NCBI GenBank assembly: GCA_900761995.1
Contig: CAAFEY010000064.1
Coordinates: 1 to 10,740 of the forward strand
DNA: 10,740 bases
Direction: 5' to 3'
From: an uncultured Collinsella sp.
GTDB lineage: Bacteria > Actinomycetota > Coriobacteriia > Coriobacteriales > Coriobacteriaceae
Shown here: one piece after another, positions 6,943 to 10,740 of the stretch
Layout: every line of letters begins with the position of its first letter
How positions within the stretch are numbered: the stretch's first letter is position 1
Position numbers and translations under genes: made by a program
Notes under the pieces: model-generated
Databases searched by the model: none
Told to the model about the DNA's origin: nothing
Seen by the model: the letters and a program-made list of their open reading frames with translations, nothing else

Positions 6943-8245
6943 AGATGGTGAACTCGGCGAAGTTGCGGTCGCCGCCTGCGGTGTCGGTGTCGCCTGTTGC
7001 GGCTGCCGGCGCCAGCGCGTCGCCGCCGACGCTTTGCAGCAGCTCGGCCACATTTGCATCGGGGTTCTGACACAGGATATCGAGCAGCTCGATAAAGTCA
7101 CGGATAACCTCACGCGGCGTCAAGTGCGTATCGGCTCCCACGCGGCCGAACTCAATCTTGAGAAAGTCCACCAAGTCGTTTTCGGCAAGCGTGGGCGTCC
7201 AGCCAAAGTAGCCGGCATGGATCTGCATGAGTTTTTCGATGAGCACCAGTAGCTCCTCGTAGGTGAGTGGCTGCAGGCGGATGATGGGCGCGAGCATGTC
7301 CTTAAGGTCTTCGCGCGCAAAGCGGCCCTGAGCGAGTCGGCTGCGCAGGGCCTCGTAGGAGAACACGCCGCGGCGGCGGTCTTCGATGGAGGTTGGCGTG
7401 CCGCCCATGATCATGCCCAGGTACTGCGCCTTGCCCTGGAGCGTGTCGTTGTACATGGTCAGGATCTTCTCGTAGTTGTATTGGCGCGTGATGGCGTTGG
7501 GAATCTTATACAGATTCACGAGTTCGTCGATGAGCACCAGCATGCCCTTGTAGCCGCTGCAGACCAAAAAGCGCGCGATGAGTTTGACGTAGTCGTACCA
7601 GTCGTCATCGCTGATGATGGTCGAGGAGCCCAGCTCGGCGCGTGCCTCGCTCTTGGTGCGGTATTCGCCGCGAATCCATTTGGTCACACGGCTCATAGCT
7701 TCTTCGTCGCCCTCGGATACGGCCGCACGGTAGCGGCGGAGCATGCGGGTGAAGTCGAAGCCGTGGACCATCTCTTCGAGCGGGGCCAGTTGGGCATTGA
7801 CGACCGACTCGTCGACGTCGGCACACGAGGCGACCCAGCGATCCAGAATAAGGTTGAGCGCACCGCCTTCGGGGCGCGTCTTGGTCGATATATTGCGGAT
7901 GAGCTCGCGGTAGGTGGCAAGGCCCTGTCCCTGACCGCCCTGCAGGCGGCGCTCGGGCGACAGGTCGGCATCAGCGACGACGAATCCCTCGCCCATGGCG
8001 TGCGTGCGGATAGTCTGGAGCAAAAAGCTCTTGCCGGCGCCGTAACGACCGACCAGAAAGCGGAAGCTCGCGCCACCGTCGGCGATGAGACTCAGATCGG
8101 TGAGCAGGGCGCGGATCTCGACCTCGCGTCCTACGGTGATGTAAGGAAGGCCGATGCGCGGGACCACGCCGCCCTTGAGCGAGTTGAGAATGACGGCAGC
8201 GACGCGCTTGGGCACGCGAGGTGCTGCGGATGCGGTATCACTCAT
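6941..8245 (-). CDS. sngB: BrxD-like (DUF2791-type) P-loop ATPase, Shango SngB-type
   Basis: This is a 434-residue cytoplasmic ATPase. The N-terminal stretch AAVILNSLKGGVVPRIGLPYITVGRE leads to Walker A GRYGAGKS (residues 66-73). Walker B is LVLIDE (236-241) followed by LVNLYK. GGTP at 281-284 resembles a sensor-1 region, and TPREVIRDFIELLD (376-389) is a helix typical of BREX-type ATPases. These features match the ATP-binding family that includes BrxD of BREX systems. The C-terminus (about 405-434) is low-complexity Ala/Gly/Asp and probably disordered. The start ATG overlaps the end of the upstream TerB gene by 8 bases (ATGAGTGA), so translation is coupled. A purine-rich AGAGGA lies about 10-11 bases upstream. 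In Shango the ATPase is thought to act with the TerB protein and helicase. Its mechanistic role is inferred. Confidence 0.85.
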   Translation of the reverse strand: MSDTASAAPRVPKRVAAVILNSLKGGVVPRIGLPYITVGREVEIRALLTDLSLIADGGASFRFLVGRYGAGKSFLLQTIRTHAMGEGFVVADADLSPERRLQGGQGQGLATYRELIRNISTKTRPEGGALNLILDRWVASCADVDESVVNAQLAPLEEMVHGFDFTRMLRRYRAAVSEGDEEAMSRVTKWIRGEYRTKSEARAELGSSTIISDDDWYDYVKLIARFLVCSGYKGMLVLIDELVNLYKIPNAITRQYNYEKILTMYNDTLQGKAQYLGMIMGGTPTSIEDRRRGVFSYEALRSRLAQGRFAREDLKDMLAPIIRLQPLTYEELLVLIEKLMQIHAGYFGWTPTLAENDLVDFLKIEFGRVGADTHLTPREVIRDFIELLDILCQNPDANVAELLQSVGGDALAPAAATGDTDTAGGDRNFAEFTI

Positions 8246-9992
8246 AGTCTAGGTATCCTCTCACGTCTGCTTCGTAGTCCTCGATAATCTGCGGCCCTGC
8301 CGCGCTAAATTCAATTACGGTGTCGCCCACCAGGTCAAAGAGCGCCTCGTTGATGGTATCGACGAGCATGTCCTCGCTCTGCTCCGATTGCACTACCGCC
8401 GATTCCGCCTGTACTGCGTTGTGCTCGAGCAGCGCGCGGAGATAAGCGTCTGCGGCGGGCGCGAGTTCGTTCGTGGCGTCAGCGGGCGCAGCAGCTGCGA
8501 ACGCGGGCGTCGGCGCGAGAAGCGGTGCCACGACACCAAACTGTTCGGTGGATATGGTCGGCTCGTCGGACTCGTCCTGCCCTGCGGCTGCCGCGACCGC
8601 CTCGACCGTCGCGTCGGCTACGGGCTCGGCTTCCGGTTGCCCTGAGTCCGCTGCCTCGGCTTCTGCGGACGCGCCGTCCTCGCGTTCCTCATCGATCAAA
8701 AGCGCTTCGCGCGTTTGCGCAGCGGCGTTCCGAATGTGCCCCAGCTGGCTCAGATCGATATCGATCTTGACGGGCTGGTGTGCGGCGTCCCACGAAAGCC
8801 ATGCCACAATCTCGTCATCGATAATCTTGGCCAGATATTTGGGGACCTTTTCTTCCTTCAGGGGATGGGCAGGGTCCAGGGCCAGGCGCAGGCGTTGGTC
8901 GCAGGCGCGCATCATCTCGCCAAGTTTGCTGCTCTTTTGTCTGCTGCCGTGAATCCGCATGCATTCCCAAAAACCGTTTTGGCAACGGTAGATATGGATG
9001 GGGTCCAGACGGTATTCGCAGTCCTCGTGGCGCTCGGGCGCAAAGAATACGGCCGAGGCAAACATGGTGTAGGGCATGGCCGTCTCCTCCCCAAATAAAC
9101 TTGCCACGATGCCGGTCTTTCGGTGCGTGTCATAGTAGCGCGCCATGCGGACATACACGGCGCACGCCACGTGGCGCAGATCGCGGTGGTGGCTGCGGTC
9201 GAGCCGCGAGCTACTTAGGTTGTACGTGGAGAGGGCGTTGATGGCGGCCATGAGTCGCTCCTCGCGCACCTCATCGGGCGGAAGGGGGAGCGTGGGCTCG
9301 GAGGTTTTGCGACGCTTAGGGGCCTGGCCGGACGGTGCCGGTACAAGGTCTCGTGCCGCGCGCCGCAGTTCGATAAGGGCGTTATCGAACATGACGGTTT
9401 TAGCGTCGCGAAGCAGCTTGGGGTCGAGCCCGTGGAACACGGCGTAATCTTGCAGCCACACGCGCGCAAACCGGTCGATGCTGGGCTCGAAGGCGCGATA
9501 GACATCCCAAAAAGCCTTGATCTTGTTAAAACCATCGAGTGGATTATCTACGCCAATGCCGCAGATCAGCTCATAGAGATACAGAAAGGCAAAGGACGTA
9601 GACGTTTCCTCGACGGTTCCGCGGCGCACTTGGGCACGCCAGGTAAAGTAGCCGCGCAGTTGCCGGTCGCTCATGGCGTTGTAGGTGGGAAAGTACGACT
9701 TAAAGGTGCCGTTGTAGGGACAGTCGTCCTCAAAGTCGGCCATCAGCAGGCCCTGGCGGTAAAAAAGCTCGGCTTCCGAAAGCCAGCGGCCCGCACCGCC
9801 CTTGGGGTCATCCTGCCAGCGCGATATCTCGCGCATTTTACGGTACTGGTCGGGGAGGAAATTCTGCATCTGTCGGCCGGTTTTGAGAATCGGCTCGTCT
9901 GCGTAGGTTTCGTTTGAGAAGCGGGCGGACTGATGGGTCCGGGCCTCGGCCATAATGCGCTCGATGAGCATCTTGATGTCCTGGTCGGCCAC
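8238..9992 (-). CDS. sngA: TerB_N/TerB_C domain protein, Shango SngA-type
   Basis: This is a 584-residue soluble protein without membrane segments or signal peptide. Residues about 47-215 form a TerB_N domain with the hallmark stretches AELFYRQGLLMADFEDDCPY (74-93), YFPTYNAMSDRQLRGYFTWR (100-119) and FLYLYELICGIGV (136-148). A middle region (about 240-430) follows, and residues about 515-581 (LVDTINEALFDLVGDTVIEF near 543-562) look like the end of a TerB_C domain. The two parts of that C-terminal region are separated by a low-complexity Ala/Glu/Asp/Pro linker (about 437-512). TerB domains were first named from tellurite-resistance loci, but with a BrxD-like ATPase and an Lhr-like helicase directly downstream the fit is to the first gene of Shango anti-phage defence. 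The GTG start is supported by GAGAGGAGG just upstream. Transcription likely begins near 10022 from a promoter carrying a LexA box. Confidence 0.85.
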   Translation of the reverse strand: MADQDIKMLIERIMAEARTHQSARFSNETYADEPILKTGRQMQNFLPDQYRKMREISRWQDDPKGGAGRWLSEAELFYRQGLLMADFEDDCPYNGTFKSYFPTYNAMSDRQLRGYFTWRAQVRRGTVEETSTSFAFLYLYELICGIGVDNPLDGFNKIKAFWDVYRAFEPSIDRFARVWLQDYAVFHGLDPKLLRDAKTVMFDNALIELRRAARDLVPAPSGQAPKRRKTSEPTLPLPPDEVREERLMAAINALSTYNLSSSRLDRSHHRDLRHVACAVYVRMARYYDTHRKTGIVASLFGEETAMPYTMFASAVFFAPERHEDCEYRLDPIHIYRCQNGFWECMRIHGSRQKSSKLGEMMRACDQRLRLALDPAHPLKEEKVPKYLAKIIDDEIVAWLSWDAAHQPVKIDIDLSQLGHIRNAAAQTREALLIDEEREDGASAEAEAADSGQPEAEPVADATVEAVAAAAGQDESDEPTISTEQFGVVAPLLAPTPAFAAAAPADATNELAPAADAYLRALLEHNAVQAESAVVQSEQSEDMLVDTINEALFDLVGDTVIEFSAAGPQIIEDYEADVRGYLDYE

Positions 9993-9996
9993 CGCT

Positions 9997-10002
9997 CCTC
10001 CT
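9997..10002 (-). promoter_or_regulatory. Ribosome binding site of the TerB gene
   Basis: AGGAGG within a longer GAGAGGAGGAG purine run lies four bases before the GTG at 9992. It supports that codon as the start over the internal ATG seven codons later. Confidence 0.7.
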
Positions 10003-10021
10003 CTCGAACGCAGCTACGGTG

Positions 10022-10057
10022 ACCTCATATCATAGCACAGCATCAAACAGATGTTCG
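10022..10057 (-). promoter_or_regulatory. Predicted promoter of the Shango-type operon
   Basis: On the minus strand TATGAT (10034-10029) is a good -10 box. Seventeen bases upstream lies CGAACA (10057-10052), a weak -35 that shares ACA with the consensus. Transcription would start near 10022, giving a leader of about 30 bases. The weak -35 is covered by the LexA-like box described separately. Confidence 0.55.
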
Positions 10058-10058
10058 A
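10043..10058 (-). promoter_or_regulatory. LexA (SOS) box over the operon promoter
   Basis: The minus strand reads TCGAACATCTGTTTGA. Gram-positive and actinobacterial LexA sites follow TCGAAC-N4-GTTCGA, and this site matches 11 of the 12 half-site positions with the right 4-base spacing. It covers the -35 hexamer and the start of the spacer, a position where bound LexA would block RNA polymerase. It is the only operator-like element I see before the defence genes. It implies repression in healthy cells and induction on DNA damage. Confidence 0.65.
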
Positions 10059-10079
10059 GATACCGCTGCGTTGATAGAT

Positions 10080-10740
10080 TTAGAACAGGAGGGCGTATAT
10101 GACGGCGATGACGACGGAGGGAAGCATATTGGCCGTGCGGAAGGTCTGAGGACGGATGAGGTTGACGCCGACGCAGAAGATGAGCATGGAGCCTACGAGC
10201 GAAAGGCTGTTGAGGGCTGCTGTGGTCATGATGGGGGAGAGCGCGCCGGCAAACAACGTGATCGTCCCCTGGAACACGGCGACGGGCAGGGCGGAGAAGA
10301 TGCAGCCGCGGCCAAGCGAGGCCGTCATGGTGCAGACGATGATGCAGTCCAGTGCGCCCTTGAGGGCAAGCGTTGACCAGTCGCCGAGCAGGCCGTCCTG
10401 GATCGATCCCACAATGGCCATGGCGCCGATGCACACGGTGAGTGAAGTCGAGACAAAAGCGTTGGTGAACTCGTTATCGCCCTCACTGCCAGTCTTGCGC
10501 TTGAGCCATTCGCCAAGGTTCTCGATGGCGGCCTCCAAGTTGATGGCCTCGCCGATGAGCGAACCGAGCGCAAATGAGACGATGAGCATGGTGGTACCGG
10601 TGGTCGCTAGCGCCTTTCCATCGATGATGAGCATCTTTTGCATGGTGCCGCCCAGGCCGATAAACAGGACGCACAGCCCCGATGCTTTCATGAGCGTGTC
10701 TTGGATGCGCGGTGTAATGAAGCGGCCGCCCGCTAATCCC
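10080..10740 (-). CDS. DUF554 family membrane protein, 5' truncated
   Basis: The frame is open to the right window edge (G L A G G R F I T P R I Q D T L, then MKASGLCVLFIGLGG), so the true start lies outside and the ATG at 10691 is internal. The 219 visible residues contain about five to six hydrophobic helices and the DUF554 landmarks SFALGSLIGEAINLEAAIENLGEWLKR, CIGAMAIVGSIQDGLLGDWSTLALKGALD (each given here only as a landmark of the family) and a C-terminal MLIFCVGVNLIRPQTFRTANMLP segment. DUF554 proteins are small integral membrane proteins, often annotated as putative transporters, with no firm substrate. The gene ends 88 bases upstream of the defence operon start on the same strand. No strong terminator is visible in between, so readthrough into the defence genes is possible. 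Confidence 0.85.
   Translation of the reverse strand, partial: GLAGGRFITPRIQDTLMKASGLCVLFIGLGGTMQKMLIIDGKALATTGTTMLIVSFALGSLIGEAINLEAAIENLGEWLKRKTGSEGDNEFTNAFVSTSLTVCIGAMAIVGSIQDGLLGDWSTLALKGALDCIIVCTMTASLGRGCIFSALPVAVFQGTITLFAGALSPIMTTAALNSLSLVGSMLIFCVGVNLIRPQTFRTANMLPSVVIAVIYALLF

Noticed and set aside
4380..9992. Assignment of the operon to BREX type 2 or to tellurite resistance.
   Set aside because: BrxD-like ATPase and Lhr-like helicase families also occur in BREX, but no pglX, pglZ, brxC or brxL is in the window. The TerB name comes from tellurite loci, but no other ter genes (terC, terD, terZ) are present. The exact trio fits Shango better.
10689..10691. ATG as the start of the DUF554 gene.
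   Set aside because: In-frame upstream residues to the window edge (RFITPRIQDTL) match the family, so the codon is internal.

Overview
The window is a GC-rich, densely coded bacterial segment of seven genes with short gaps and no RNA genes, CRISPR arrays or insertion sequences. Protein styles (bacterial Elp3 with a GNAT tail, DUF554 protein, DUF4097 protein beside an XRE-type regulator) and GC-rich codon use suggest an actinobacterium of the Coriobacteriia, probably Collinsella or a close relative. That assignment is an inference from memory, not from a search.

Left part, + strand (1-4353). The 3' end of a membrane-anchored HTH (XRE-type) gene overlaps a gene for a membrane-anchored DUF4097 protein by 4 bases. 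This looks like a two-gene envelope or regulatory operon, and a terminator-like hairpin follows it. Next come elp3, a radical SAM/GNAT tRNA wobble-uridine modification enzyme that may be expressed from a leaderless transcript, and a membrane-tethered spermidine-synthase-like (SAM-fold) protein whose start codon directly follows the elp3 stop.

Middle and right part, - strand (9992 down to 4380). Three genes form one operon: a TerB_N/TerB_C protein, a BrxD-like (DUF2791-type) P-loop ATPase and an Lhr-like DEVH helicase. This trio and its order match the anti-phage defence system named Shango (SngA-SngB-SngC), a known but recently described system. The first two genes overlap by 8 bases. The third follows after 116 bases that hold a terminator-like palindrome. 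The promoter in front of the first gene carries a near-consensus Gram-positive LexA (SOS) box over its -35 region, which predicts DNA-damage induction of the defence operon. I consider this the most interesting signal in the window.

Right edge, - strand (10740 down to 10080). The 3' part of a DUF554 membrane protein gene lies upstream of the defence operon and runs off the window.

Presumed interplay in the defence operon: the TerB protein would act as sensor or scaffold, the BrxD-like ATPase as a switch or loader, and the helicase as the DNA-acting effector. This division of labour is inferred from the families and is not visible in the sequence.
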